Source of the DNA: an uncultured Eubacteriales bacterium
GTDB taxonomy: Bacteria; Bacillota; Clostridia; Lachnospirales; Lachnospiraceae
Assembly: GCA_949294665.1 (NCBI GenBank)
Contig: CASFID010000061.1
Location: forward strand, 43,150-107,149
Length of the DNA stretch: 64,000 nucleotides
Direction of reading: 5' to 3'
Both the position numbers and the translations under genes were made by a program. The notes under the pieces were generated by a model that saw only the letters and a list, made by a program, of their open reading frames with translations, did no database searches and was not told where the DNA came from. This document shows, piece after piece, positions 7,158 through 15,636 of this stretch. Numbering within the stretch: the first letter of the stretch is position 1; each line of letters begins with the position of its first letter.

Positions 7158-9008
7158 CTATTTTTCCAGGTGGATCAGAAGATCGTCGAGCATCGCTTCA
7201 AAAAACAATCCGGCGGGCTGCTCGTTTTTTTCCTTTATGTCGATCAGTTCCATAAGATCTTTATCTGATAAACACAATATCAGTTTCCCGCTTTCCCTGA
7301 GGCTGCCTCTTGCCGCCGCGAGAGCATTTTCATCCGCTCCGTTTCTCGATATGATAAACGCTACCCTGCGTAAAGCTTTTTCATACAGATATTTCTCTGT
7401 TGTATATATTTCCTGTTGTGTGATCCTTTCGCTGTAATTTTTAAATTCAAACACGATATATTTGGTATTAAAATAATGTTTGATCGTTTCAAAGAAATCC
7501 TGATCCACACCGTTTTTTATCTTACAGCAAAGGTCAAATCGGTACATACCGTTATCCGTCTTTTCCTGTGCATACCATAAAGTAAGATAATCCCCCAGTA
7601 CATATTTCAAAATTTCAATGCAAACATTTTCATATTGCTGATATTCTTCATGTCCGGGACGGATCTGACGGAGTTTTTCCTTCAGATCGACTATTCCGTG
7701 TTTTTCTTCCGTTTCAGCAAACAGATCCGGCCTTGGCTTCTCCGCTTTCATATCTTCCGTCGGGAAATTCAAAAGGGCAATAAATTCATTTCTGATCTCC
7801 GGAAATTCCTCGAACATCCATATGAGATTTTTTACATCCCATATAAAAATATTATATTGCTCCTCACATATGTATTTTATTTCATCAGAAACAGTGTTGG
7901 CCACTGCCAGGATGATCTTTCTGTCTCCTGTCGGGATATTTTTCGCCAACCGCTGACATACGCGCAGGATATTATCTCCGGCCACGGAATTACTGTTATA
8001 AAATTTCAGGTTGAAATAATATACAACGCCGTGGTAAATATACTCATAATCCCATCTTCCGTCCTGACCGGTTTTCGGTTCTCTTTTCTTTCCTGTTTTT
8101 TTATCCAGATACATGGCGAAAATCCGTTCAAATTTGGCCCCGTTTTGTTCCTGCATTCTTTTGAGCGGAGTCTGCATCAGATTATTTTTAAGCTGATATG
8201 CTATTCTTTGGATCACCTGTACATTCGGTGTATATGCCAGCATCCGGTAAAGCTTTGTCTTATTTTTTGATGTACCAAGGTTAAATTCTTCTGGAATACC
8301 CTTTAGTTTTGCCATTTCACAAGGCGTCAGCTTATGGATTTTTCCGTCGATCCTTACCAATGGCATTTTGATCAGATTCCAATCCGCATATGGCCGCTCG
8401 ATATATCTGTCTTTTCTCCAGCAAAGAAAGCAGTCGTCATCTGTTTTTTCCTCTATTTGCTCATAATTGATCTTATAATACTCTTCTTCAACCGTTTCTC
8501 CTCCGAACAGTTTCCGGATTGACAGGCTATAACCGATGTCCGGATTGTCCGGAAACTTTATATAGGAAATGTCATTCCGATACCCGAGCAGATAAAGCCG
8601 TTCCTCATTTACAGGCAAACCGGTCATTTTCCCGCTATTGATGACTTTATACTCGTAGAAATAACCCAGCATCTGAAAATCATTCAGCGTCTTTATAAAA
8701 GCAGGATTCTTATGCATACCTTTCTGCATGACCAGGCAAAAAGCTTTCGGACGTTTGGATTCGATCATCCTGCACACTGCCGTAAAATAATCGTAAGTTA
8801 TCTCTCGTCTTTTATCCTGCGGTCTGTCGGCATGACAGAGAGGCGGCATCTCGATCAGATTTACCGCGATCACGTCGGAATCCGGTATATTTTCCGGAGC
8901 CTTTACATACTTATCAAAAACAACTGTCACATTAAACCCCGCTTCTTTAAAACCGAGCGCCATACCTCCGAACCCAGGATCAATAACTGCAACTTTAACC
9001 GCCATCAT
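7158..9008 (-). CDS. Degenerate C5-cytosine-methyltransferase fold fused to two PD-(D/E)XK nuclease-like domains
   Basis: 616 residues, apparently three domains. Residues 1-275 follow the C5-methyltransferase order: motif I-like VIDPGFGGMALGF (8-20), a motif VIII-like GLPVNEERLYLLGYR (130-144), and a motif IX/X-like TPCEMAKLKGIPEEFNL (228-244). The catalytic PCQ loop is missing (nearest is PPLC at 55-58) and the ENV motif is replaced by VMQ (93-95), so methylation is unlikely. Residues ~290-415 resemble a PD-(D/E)XK nuclease with a broken site (D320, then N333-L-K335 instead of E-x-K). Residues ~450-590 resemble a second nuclease with a complete-looking site (E460, D492, E521-F-K523). It starts 12 bp after the ABC permease stop. 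Domain calls are from motif reading only. A DNA-modification-sensing nuclease in phage or plasmid defence is the best inference. Confidence 0.6.
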   Translation of the reverse strand: MMAVKVAVIDPGFGGMALGFKEAGFNVTVVFDKYVKAPENIPDSDVIAVNLIEMPPLCHADRPQDKRREITYDYFTAVCRMIESKRPKAFCLVMQKGMHKNPAFIKTLNDFQMLGYFYEYKVINSGKMTGLPVNEERLYLLGYRNDISYIKFPDNPDIGYSLSIRKLFGGETVEEEYYKINYEQIEEKTDDDCFLCWRKDRYIERPYADWNLIKMPLVRIDGKIHKLTPCEMAKLKGIPEEFNLGTSKNKTKLYRMLAYTPNVQVIQRIAYQLKNNLMQTPLKRMQEQNGAKFERIFAMYLDKKTGKKREPKTGQDGRWDYEYIYHGVVYYFNLKFYNSNSVAGDNILRVCQRLAKNIPTGDRKIILAVANTVSDEIKYICEEQYNIFIWDVKNLIWMFEEFPEIRNEFIALLNFPTEDMKAEKPRPDLFAETEEKHGIVDLKEKLRQIRPGHEEYQQYENVCIEILKYVLGDYLTLWYAQEKTDNGMYRFDLCCKIKNGVDQDFFETIKHYFNTKYIVFEFKNYSERITQQEIYTTEKYLYEKALRRVAFIISRNGADENALAAARGSLRESGKLILCLSDKDLMELIDIKEKNEQPAGLFFEAMLDDLLIHLEK

Positions 9009-9020
9009 ATTTTCCTTTCT

Positions 9021-11681
9021 TTATCCAGACAATTCATTTATAATGCTTTCACGTATCATCTTCCGCGCCGGCAGTAATACTGCAATGACCGCAATAAGAA
9101 TATTCAGGAGCATCAGTCCGCACCAGACCGCGCCAGGTATCCCGGCCTGAATATGCAGAAACTGCACGATATGAACCATATAATAATCTATCACTCTGCG
9201 AAGTACAAGATGATAGAGGAAAAAGATTACTGCATCTGCCAGCAAACCACAGGTAATCCCCGTCTGCAGGATCATCCTGTAAAAACCGCTGTCTGTGATA
9301 CCCATGGCGCGCATAATGCCATATTCTCTTCTTCGGGCAAGGATCGTATAGTTCATGCTGTTCATAATATGAAACAGACTAATAAGAAGCAAAATGACCG
9401 CAATACCGGAGAAGAAAGCCTGCTGCTGAGACAGATAATTTTTCTGTGTCTCAATTGCCGTGGTATAGTCCTGCAGCACAGCTTTGGGTACATCACGGAT
9501 CACCTGCAGCAACTGAGCGCTTACCTGCTCTGTATCTGCGCCCTGTACCGGAGATGCATTGATAAAGCTGTAATCTGTCAGTCCGAAATTTTCTGTCATC
9601 TGATCATTTGTCATGATCACGCTCTGCGCATTGTTCCACGGCTCTACATTTAAAAAGCCTTCTTCCTGCGCCAGCGGTCTGCTTACGATCGCAGCGATCT
9701 TAAATTCTTTTTCGATATAATTTTCCTGTCCGCTCTGAAATTTCAGCAGATCGTCCGTATAGTTTTCCTGTCTTGGAACTCGCAGTGTGATCGTATCTCC
9801 CGGTTTCTTACCATAAAAATAGTAATTTCCCTGTCCGTCCATATTTGCGGCTACTACGACCTGATTGCCGGATTTTATTTCAGACGGACGTATCTCACCC
9901 TCCAGTACGAAATCTTTAAGCTGTTTTAACAGTTCGTCGTCATATCCATAGACGTCGTACTTGACTGCGTATGTCCCGTCCTCGTGTTGAACGCAGATCC
10001 CTCCATATCTCCGGTCAAAATAGGCGTCGCCGTTTTGATATTCAAAATATCTGTCCCAACTCTCATCGGCCAGAAATTCGTCTTCTGTAAGTTTTAACTC
10101 CCCCATAGTGTATTTCGTAGCGTATACGTCGTCAGTCTCCGGCATATCCTTTATTTTATCCGCCACAGTCTCCGGAATCGTATCATCTAATGAAGTGGAT
10201 CTTAAAGAAATCCGATATTCAGAACCTAGTCCGTCATCTGACTTCATGGAAAGTTCTGCATGTACCTTTAGATTTTCCACCATGTAGGTCGTACATAAAA
10301 AGATGCAGCCTCCGATCGAGAGTGAAAGAAGTATACCGATCACTTTCTTTTTATTAGAGAACATAAATTTTCTTACTACGATCCCTGCCATATTGACCGG
10401 ATGAACGGCATATATTTTTCTTCTTTTTGTATGGGAGACATCGCCGTCCATAACTTCCCTGAGGGACTGCTTTCTCAGTGAGCGGACTACAAGAAATCCT
10501 ACGACTGCCAGTGCGGTCAGTAAAAACAGGAATCCTGCTGTCATCGCCTCCCATGAAATGTAGAAGCCCGCCGACTCAGAACCTTTTGCTAATGTCTGGT
10601 CCACAGCAGTCAGTCCTGTCTCTGCCGCACCTGTTCCATTTCCGCCAAATACACCCCGAAGCCTCTGATATAACAGACTTAACACCCCATTTCCGAGCAG
10701 ACACCCCAGAGGATACCCCAAAAGAAACAGCATCCAAAGTTCCAGGACCAGCGTCCCTCCGATCTGACGTTCGCTGACTCCCAGCGTCTGCAGGATTCCG
10801 TATTCTGAAGTCCTTTTTGCTGCGGAAATATTAAAGACACTATATACGATAAAAAGACTGAAAAGGCACAACAGAAAGATCATCCCATTGTAAGCCAGAT
10901 TGTAATCGCTCTGTAATTTCAGGATAATATAGGTAAAATTCCCATCCTCCTCTGTCAGACCAAATTTTATAATATCCCAGATACGATCCGGTTCTTCTCC
11001 TCCAAGATACTGGATGACTTCATCATTTCCCTCTACGGAATCGGAAGAAATGTGGTATCGCCTTTGAAAAGCGTCCAGTTGCTTATACAGCTTTTCATCT
11101 TCATCAAAGCTGAGGTATAAAAAAGTCTGACTGCCGCTTCCCGCGAAAGAGTCGCTGACAAAGATTTCCATCTCGCTGGCGCTGGCAGCCCACTCGCTTT
11201 CCAGTATTCCCGTCACGATATATTCTCTCTCATCAATACAAAGTGGATCTCCCGGACCTCCGGAAAATCCCAGATTGCTCAGTACAAATCGGTCTGCTGC
11301 GATTTCATTCTCTCTTTGGGGATAAGTTCCCTCTGTCAGATTTCTGTGCGCCATCTGACGGTACGCATCATCTGCGCAAATAAAATAAATCACAAAAGGT
11401 TCCGCCACTGCGTCCCGGATTTCCATCTTCCCGCATTTTTCCAGAACATAACCGTCTCCCTTCTCCCCACTTTGTACAGACTGAAAGGTCTCCCGGTCTG
11501 TTTCTGCAAAATACTGCCAGTCTCCGTAGATCGTCTTACTGTTTGCCAGGTCGCTTTTCTGACTGCTGTAAATAAGGGAACTGATCCCGAAAAGCAGCGC
11601 TGCCGTTAATACAATACCTGCAAAAATGGCCAATGTCTGATTCTTATAATATCTCATATATTTCCAGGCGAGCTTTAACAT
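9021..11681 (-). CDS. FtsX/MacB-type ABC transporter permease
   Basis: 886 residues with a membrane segment at the N-terminus (about 14-36), a large extracytoplasmic region, a FtsX core (about 260-420, with the coupling-helix sequence RTSEYGILQTLGV), a second extracytoplasmic domain (about 470-740), and a C-terminal FtsX core with a matching RREYGIMRAMGITD. Two FtsX repeats are typical of exporters and mechanotransmitters for antimicrobial peptides or lipoproteins rather than importers. It overlaps the ATPase stop by 7 bp, so the two are translationally coupled. The preceding two-component system probably controls them. It is longer than BceB (about 650), so it is a relative and not a true BceB. 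Confidence 0.87.
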   Translation of the reverse strand: MLKLAWKYMRYYKNQTLAIFAGIVLTAALLFGISSLIYSSQKSDLANSKTIYGDWQYFAETDRETFQSVQSGEKGDGYVLEKCGKMEIRDAVAEPFVIYFICADDAYRQMAHRNLTEGTYPQRENEIAADRFVLSNLGFSGGPGDPLCIDEREYIVTGILESEWAASASEMEIFVSDSFAGSGSQTFLYLSFDEDEKLYKQLDAFQRRYHISSDSVEGNDEVIQYLGGEEPDRIWDIIKFGLTEEDGNFTYIILKLQSDYNLAYNGMIFLLCLFSLFIVYSVFNISAAKRTSEYGILQTLGVSERQIGGTLVLELWMLFLLGYPLGCLLGNGVLSLLYQRLRGVFGGNGTGAAETGLTAVDQTLAKGSESAGFYISWEAMTAGFLFLLTALAVVGFLVVRSLRKQSLREVMDGDVSHTKRRKIYAVHPVNMAGIVVRKFMFSNKKKVIGILLSLSIGGCIFLCTTYMVENLKVHAELSMKSDDGLGSEYRISLRSTSLDDTIPETVADKIKDMPETDDVYATKYTMGELKLTEDEFLADESWDRYFEYQNGDAYFDRRYGGICVQHEDGTYAVKYDVYGYDDELLKQLKDFVLEGEIRPSEIKSGNQVVVAANMDGQGNYYFYGKKPGDTITLRVPRQENYTDDLLKFQSGQENYIEKEFKIAAIVSRPLAQEEGFLNVEPWNNAQSVIMTNDQMTENFGLTDYSFINASPVQGADTEQVSAQLLQVIRDVPKAVLQDYTTAIETQKNYLSQQQAFFSGIAVILLLISLFHIMNSMNYTILARRREYGIMRAMGITDSGFYRMILQTGITCGLLADAVIFFLYHLVLRRVIDYYMVHIVQFLHIQAGIPGAVWCGLMLLNILIAVIAVLLPARKMIRESIINELSG

Positions 11682-12385
11682 CTCTCATCACCGCCCTTTC
11701 CCGGAAATACAGATTTCCCCATAGTAATGCGTCCATCCTCAATATGAATGACTCTGTCGCATGTCTGCGCGATCGCCTCATTATGCGTTACCATAAGGAT
11801 CGTCTGCCGATATTTTCTGCCGCTTGTTTTTAGCAGCCCCATAACCTCGATCGTTGTAGCGGAATCCAGATTTCCCGTGGGCTCGTCACAGAGAAGCAGC
11901 GCCGGCTTATGGACAAGAGCCCGCGCGATAGCCACTCTCTGCTGCTGTCCGCCCGACAGCTCATGCGGATATTTCTTTCGTTTCTCCCATATGCCAAGTT
12001 CCCGCAAAAGTTCTTCGATATATTTCCGGTTCAGGTGCCTTCCCCTGTCAAAGGTCAGAGGGAGAGCTACATTGTCGTATACATTCAACACAGGCATTAA
12101 GCTGTAATTCTGAAATACGAACCCGATATTTCTTCTGCGAAAGATCGTCAGTTCCTTTCTTGACAGAGAACCGATTTCTTTGTTTTTAATAAAAATGTTC
12201 CCCCGTGTCGGGTTATCCAGACCGCCGATCAAATTCAGCAGCGTAGATTTTCCGGATCCCGACGTGCCTACAATAGCTGCAAATTCTCCTTCTTCGACTT
12301 GAAAATTAATATTTCGCAGTGCTTTTACCTGATTTTCCTTTTCCCCGTAAATCTTTTCAATATTCTGCAGTTCTAATATCTTCAT
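11675..12385 (-). CDS. ABC transporter ATPase (MacB/LolD/BceA type)
   Basis: 236 residues, complete nucleotide-binding domain: Walker A GTSGSGKST, Q-loop FVFQNYSLMP, signature LSGGQQQRVAIARAL, Walker B LLLCDEPTGNLD, and the switch His in VTHNEA. The EPTGNLD sequence is typical of the LolD/MacB/BceA subfamily that pairs with FtsX permeases. It starts 71 bp after the histidine-kinase stop. A BceR-like operator lies about 80 bp upstream, so the transporter probably has its own inducible promoter (TATACT at 12415-12420). Confidence 0.92.
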   Translation of the reverse strand: MKILELQNIEKIYGEKENQVKALRNINFQVEEGEFAAIVGTSGSGKSTLLNLIGGLDNPTRGNIFIKNKEIGSLSRKELTIFRRRNIGFVFQNYSLMPVLNVYDNVALPLTFDRGRHLNRKYIEELLRELGIWEKRKKYPHELSGGQQQRVAIARALVHKPALLLCDEPTGNLDSATTIEVMGLLKTSGRKYRQTILMVTHNEAIAQTCDRVIHIEDGRITMGKSVFPGKGGDERC

Positions 12386-12456
12386 CTGTCCTCGCTCCTT
12401 ATCTTGATGCTGACAGTATATCTGACGCGTCTTGCAGTTTCTTTACAATGGAGCGA

Positions 12457-13362
12457 TTAATTCTTACAGTTTTGTAAGAACACAGAAAAACAACTGCCCT
12501 TTCCATATTCAGAAACGGCCGTTATGTATCCCTTTTCTTTTTCCAGGATCAGATCAGACAGATACAGTCCGATGCCTGAGCCCTCCAGGTTTTCCACTTC
12601 CGGACTGCGGTAAAAGCGTTTGAAAATATCTGTTAATTCTTCCTGCCGGACGCCTCTTCCGTTATCCGAAATCCTGATTTCTGTATATAATTCGTAAGGA
12701 TGAACGCTGATAGAAACAACGCCTCCCTTTTCCGTATATTTAATGGCATTTTCCAGCAGATTCACGAACACTTCTGCCGTCCACTTCCGGTTATGAAAAA
12801 TCCGGCAGTCTGCAAAAGATTCCACGGCCAGATGGATTTCTTTCTTTTCCAGTTTTCCGTAAACAGTATCTACCGCATCCAAAATAGTCTGTCTGATCCC
12901 AATCTCATTTATCTCAAAGCCTTCAATATTCTGTTCCAGTTTCACCATCTTGGACAGCGACTCTACGATCCAGTTCAGCTTATCGATCTGCCGCTGCATT
13001 TTGTCGGCAAACTCCGCCCTGCGTTCCGATGATACATCTTCTTTTCCAAGAATTTCTCCATACAGAGAGAGATTTGCAAGCGGTGTTTTCAGTTGGTGGG
13101 ACATGTTCGATACAAGGCTCTTAACCTGATCTTTCTCCTCTTCCGCCTTCCGGACATGACTGCCAAGTACATCCTGGATCTGTCTGATCTTACTTACCAG
13201 TGCAGAAAACTCCCCCTCTTTCACATCAGAATCCACGATCTCCTCCCGGCTCAGTACATGATCCAGCAAACGGTCGATCTTACGATATGTCTGCCGTTTT
13301 TGATACACACTATACACGATCACCATACACAGCAGAATGATCAACACGATTTGTATCCACAT
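12457..13362 (-). CDS. Sensor histidine kinase of the ABC-transporter two-component system
   Basis: About 301 residues: one clear N-terminal membrane segment (WIQIVLIILLCMVIVYSV), then HisKA with the phospho-acceptor His in NMSHQLKTPLANL, N-box NLLENAIKYT, and G-boxes (SDNGRGV, GSGIGLYLS). There is almost no extracellular sensor, as in kinases that take their signal from a partner transporter. The start at MWIQIV (13362) is chosen because it follows the regulator's stop with GGAAG upstream; a longer in-frame start is less likely. Forms an operon with the response regulator upstream. Confidence 0.88.
   Translation of the reverse strand: MWIQIVLIILLCMVIVYSVYQKRQTYRKIDRLLDHVLSREEIVDSDVKEGEFSALVSKIRQIQDVLGSHVRKAEEEKDQVKSLVSNMSHQLKTPLANLSLYGEILGKEDVSSERRAEFADKMQRQIDKLNWIVESLSKMVKLEQNIEGFEINEIGIRQTILDAVDTVYGKLEKKEIHLAVESFADCRIFHNRKWTAEVFVNLLENAIKYTEKGGVVSISVHPYELYTEIRISDNGRGVRQEELTDIFKRFYRSPEVENLEGSGIGLYLSDLILEKEKGYITAVSEYGKGSCFSVFLQNCKN
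12461..12480. promoter_or_regulatory. BceR-like operator for the ABC transporter
   Basis: A perfect inverted repeat with 7-bp arms (TTCTTAC-N6-GTAAGAA) inside the last codons of the kinase gene. Its core, TTACA-N4-TGTAA, matches the TNACA-N4-TGTAA pattern I recall for BceR-type regulators. It sits about 50 bp upstream of the TATACT -10 of the ATPase gene, a good place for an activator. Confidence 0.6.
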
Positions 13363-13363
13363 T

Positions 13364-14041
13364 TCAGTCTTCCTTCCAGATGTATCCGATCCCATGTACT
13401 GTTCTGATCCACTGAGGATGCGACGGATCGTCTTCCACTTTCGTCCGTAATCTGCTGATATTTACAGACACTGTATTATTATCCACAAACTTTCCGTCAC
13501 TGTCCCAGATTTTTTCTAAGATCTGATCTTTTGAAAGAATATGGTTCCTGTTTTCTATCAGATACAAAAGGAGACGATACTCCAGCTTGCTTAAAGATAT
13601 CTCTTCTCCCCTTTTATACACCTTACAGGTATTCTGGTCTATCACAACAGATCCGGAAATAATCTTTTCTGATTTTGTATTTTCCTGCAGGATCCTTTTC
13701 ATCCTCGCTTTCAATACACCGAGTGAAAATGGTTTGGACAGATAGTCATTTACTCCCATTTCCAGTGCTTTTATCTCATCCATCTCCGTATCCCGTGCCG
13801 TCAGCATGATGATCGGTATATTGCTGAAACCACGTACTTCTTTACAGAGTTCAAAACCTGTACCGTCAGGGAGATTGCAGTCCAGGAGAACAATATCATA
13901 CATGTTTTTCTCTATTTCTTTCAGGCCGTCTTTTTTCGTTCCCACATCCAGGACTTCATATCCGTCGCCCAGAAAAGAAAAAGACAGGCCTTCTCTTAAG
14001 TCCGTATCATCTTCAATGATCAGTATTCTGTTTTTCTTCAT
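13364..14041 (-). CDS. OmpR-family response regulator of the ABC-transporter module
   Basis: About 225 residues: receiver domain with acidic pocket IIEDD, phospho-acceptor Asp in DIVLLDCNLPDG and Lys in NDYLSKPFS; then a winged-helix DNA-binding domain (LSKLEYRLLLYLIENRN, VSVNISRLRTKVEDD). Start at MKKNRILII (14041) fits a GAAGGAA site 8 bp upstream. It is followed directly by the kinase gene. Its likely target is the TTACA-N4-TGTAA site ahead of the transporter ATPase. The signal is probably an antimicrobial peptide or cell-wall drug (family inference). Confidence 0.9.
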   Translation of the reverse strand: MKKNRILIIEDDTDLREGLSFSFLGDGYEVLDVGTKKDGLKEIEKNMYDIVLLDCNLPDGTGFELCKEVRGFSNIPIIMLTARDTEMDEIKALEMGVNDYLSKPFSLGVLKARMKRILQENTKSEKIISGSVVIDQNTCKVYKRGEEISLSKLEYRLLLYLIENRNHILSKDQILEKIWDSDGKFVDNNTVSVNISRLRTKVEDDPSHPQWIRTVHGIGYIWKED

Positions 14042-14146
14042 CACATAATTCCTTCTCAAGTTTGATCCTTATGGCAATCTCTTTTGGAGGGGAGAGGAAA
14101 CATTGCCGCTGAAGATACCGGAGAAATATGTAAAAAACAGCAGCTG

Positions 14147-14674
14147 TCAGATCCCTTCCGGATACTCAACCCCATCCGGCAGCGGATCCCACTCATTAAG
14201 TCCGAGGCGCTGCTTGAACATTGCCTGCTCCAGCGTCAGGCGCGGTTCGTCCTCTGACAGATATTCCATCAGTTCGTCAATTCCTTCTCTCGTCACATTA
14301 TTCACCATGAAAATGCGTTCGCAGCCCGCATTGATCAGCCACTGTCTGACCATCGGGATATTAGCGTAGGGAGAATCGATCTTCGTGATAATGCCGATCA
14401 GAGGGCGCTGGATGAATGCACGGCTGCTGTCCCCGAAAAGGTTGAATGGCTCGTCCGCAGCCTGGACGATAGCCACTACGTCCGCTTCAAAAGAAAAGCA
14501 TGCCAGTCCCACGCTGAAGCGTTTTGACTCTGCATACTCTCCCGGAGAATCGATCGTGTCATCTTCTGTATTCGTATACTGTGTTTTAATGTAATGGAGT
14601 TCTTCGCCTTTGAGCGCCTGTGTCAGGGAAGTCTTTCCCGCTTCGCTCCGGCCCATAAGAAACATTTTTCTCAT
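14147..14674 (-). CDS. EutP/PduV-type small GTPase of a microcompartment locus
   Basis: About 175 residues. Ras-like P-loop GTPase: G1 GRSEAGKTSLTQAL, G3 DTIDSPGEY, G4-like TKID. The start at MRKMFLMGRSE is chosen because an AGGTGAG site precedes it and the family begins at this point. EutP/PduV proteins are carried by ethanolamine and propanediol microcompartment loci and are thought to help position or assemble the shells; biochemical role is poorly known. It is the third gene after two shell proteins, 60 bp behind the second, in one unit. Confidence 0.85.
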   Translation of the reverse strand: MRKMFLMGRSEAGKTSLTQALKGEELHYIKTQYTNTEDDTIDSPGEYAESKRFSVGLACFSFEADVVAIVQAADEPFNLFGDSSRAFIQRPLIGIITKIDSPYANIPMVRQWLINAGCERIFMVNNVTREGIDELMEYLSEDEPRLTLEQAMFKQRLGLNEWDPLPDGVEYPEGI

Positions 14675-14734
14675 TCTCTCACCTTGCCTGTCTCTGTCCT
14701 GTTGCGAATATTTATACCTTATGAAATACTCCAA

Positions 14735-15163
14735 CTAGCTTCTGTGGATCTCACACGTCTGAAATCCGAGCACCTCGTCGAAAAATCTGACGACGCTCTC
14801 CACCGCAGTCTGTACCTCCGCCAGTCTGCCCGTAATGATCAGAGATCCGCAGAAGCGGTCCATAAAGCCAATCTCCACATTCGCGCTTTTTACCGCGGTA
14901 TCCGCCGCCACCACAACCGACTCCCACGGCGTAAACCGGAGAAGACCGATGGACTCGCCTGTATGGTCCTCTCCTTCGTGAACACCGATGTGGAGAGCAA
15001 GGTTCTGGTAGATCCTGGTGTCAGAAGGGCTGATGACATGCGCCATGCATACCTCTTTTCCCGGTACGCGCACCCGTGTCATACGCAGTTTTTTCCCTTT
15101 GAGATGTTCATAATCATCGTGGAACAGCTTTTCCAGCAGTTCCTCTTTCGTCATTCGAGCCAT
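14735..15163 (-). CDS. EutS/PduU-type microcompartment shell protein (copy 2)
   Basis: 142 residues with one BMC fold of the circularly permuted EutS/PduU type (SIGLLRFTPWESVVVAADTAVKS ... SLIITGRLAEVQTAVESVV, quoted in part). Such proteins form hexagonal tiles with a small beta-barrel plug on the shell face. The N-terminal 25 residues (charged, MTKEELLEKLFHDD) are an extension that the upstream paralogue lacks and may act as an encapsulation or interaction tail. It starts 11 bp after the first shell gene. No signature enzyme or BMC-P gene is in the window. Confidence 0.82.
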   Translation of the reverse strand: MARMTKEELLEKLFHDDYEHLKGKKLRMTRVRVPGKEVCMAHVISPSDTRIYQNLALHIGVHEGEDHTGESIGLLRFTPWESVVVAADTAVKSANVEIGFMDRFCGSLIITGRLAEVQTAVESVVRFFDEVLGFQTCEIHRS

Positions 15164-15174
15164 GGACGCACTTC

Positions 15175-15540
15175 CTATCTCTTTGTGATCTTGCAGACAA
15201 CATATCCCAGCGAATCGCGGAAATACTCCACGATCTCTGTCAGAGCCGCCGTGACATCCGAAATCTCACCCGTAATGATGAGCGTGCCCGTAAAACGATC
15301 CGCAAATCCAAGGTAAACATTTCCGCTCTTGACCGCAATATCAGATGCGATCACAGCAGATTCCGGCGGCGTCATGTTCATGATCCCGATCGCCGATGAC
15401 CGGTAATCAACCTGTGGGTTCAGTCCCAGTTTCTGATATATGATCGGAGACGGTCCGCCCATCACATGTGCAAACGTGATCTCCTTTCCTGCTACAGTCT
15501 CCTGTACGATCCTTATCTGTTCGCCGTGATCATTTGCCAT
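15175..15540 (-). CDS. EutS/PduU-type microcompartment shell protein (copy 1)
   Basis: 121 residues, same permuted BMC fold as the next gene (AIGIMNMTPPESAVIASDIA, then GTLIITGEISDVTAALTEIV). It shares the order of elements and clearly comes from a duplication with the 142-residue paralogue, but the pore-facing region differs. Two EutS/PduU-like shell genes plus a EutP-like GTPase, without enzymes, make a satellite microcompartment locus. Start is at MANDHGEQ, 97 bp after leuS; I found no convincing promoter of its own, so read-through from leuS is possible. Confidence 0.85.
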   Translation of the reverse strand: MANDHGEQIRIVQETVAGKEITFAHVMGGPSPIIYQKLGLNPQVDYRSSAIGIMNMTPPESAVIASDIAVKSGNVYLGFADRFTGTLIITGEISDVTAALTEIVEYFRDSLGYVVCKITKR

Positions 15541-15636
15541 TTGTCTATTCCTCTCTCTCCTGGTATAGCTGCTTTACCAAAATGCAGTATTATCCACTGA
15601 AAATGATACGATCTGTTCCTGTGATTTCTTTGAGAA

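Noticed and set aside
7158-9008. Active DNA methyltransferase / ordinary type II restriction-modification gene
   Set aside because: The PCQ and ENV motifs needed for methyl transfer are missing, and no separate partner methyltransferase is near.
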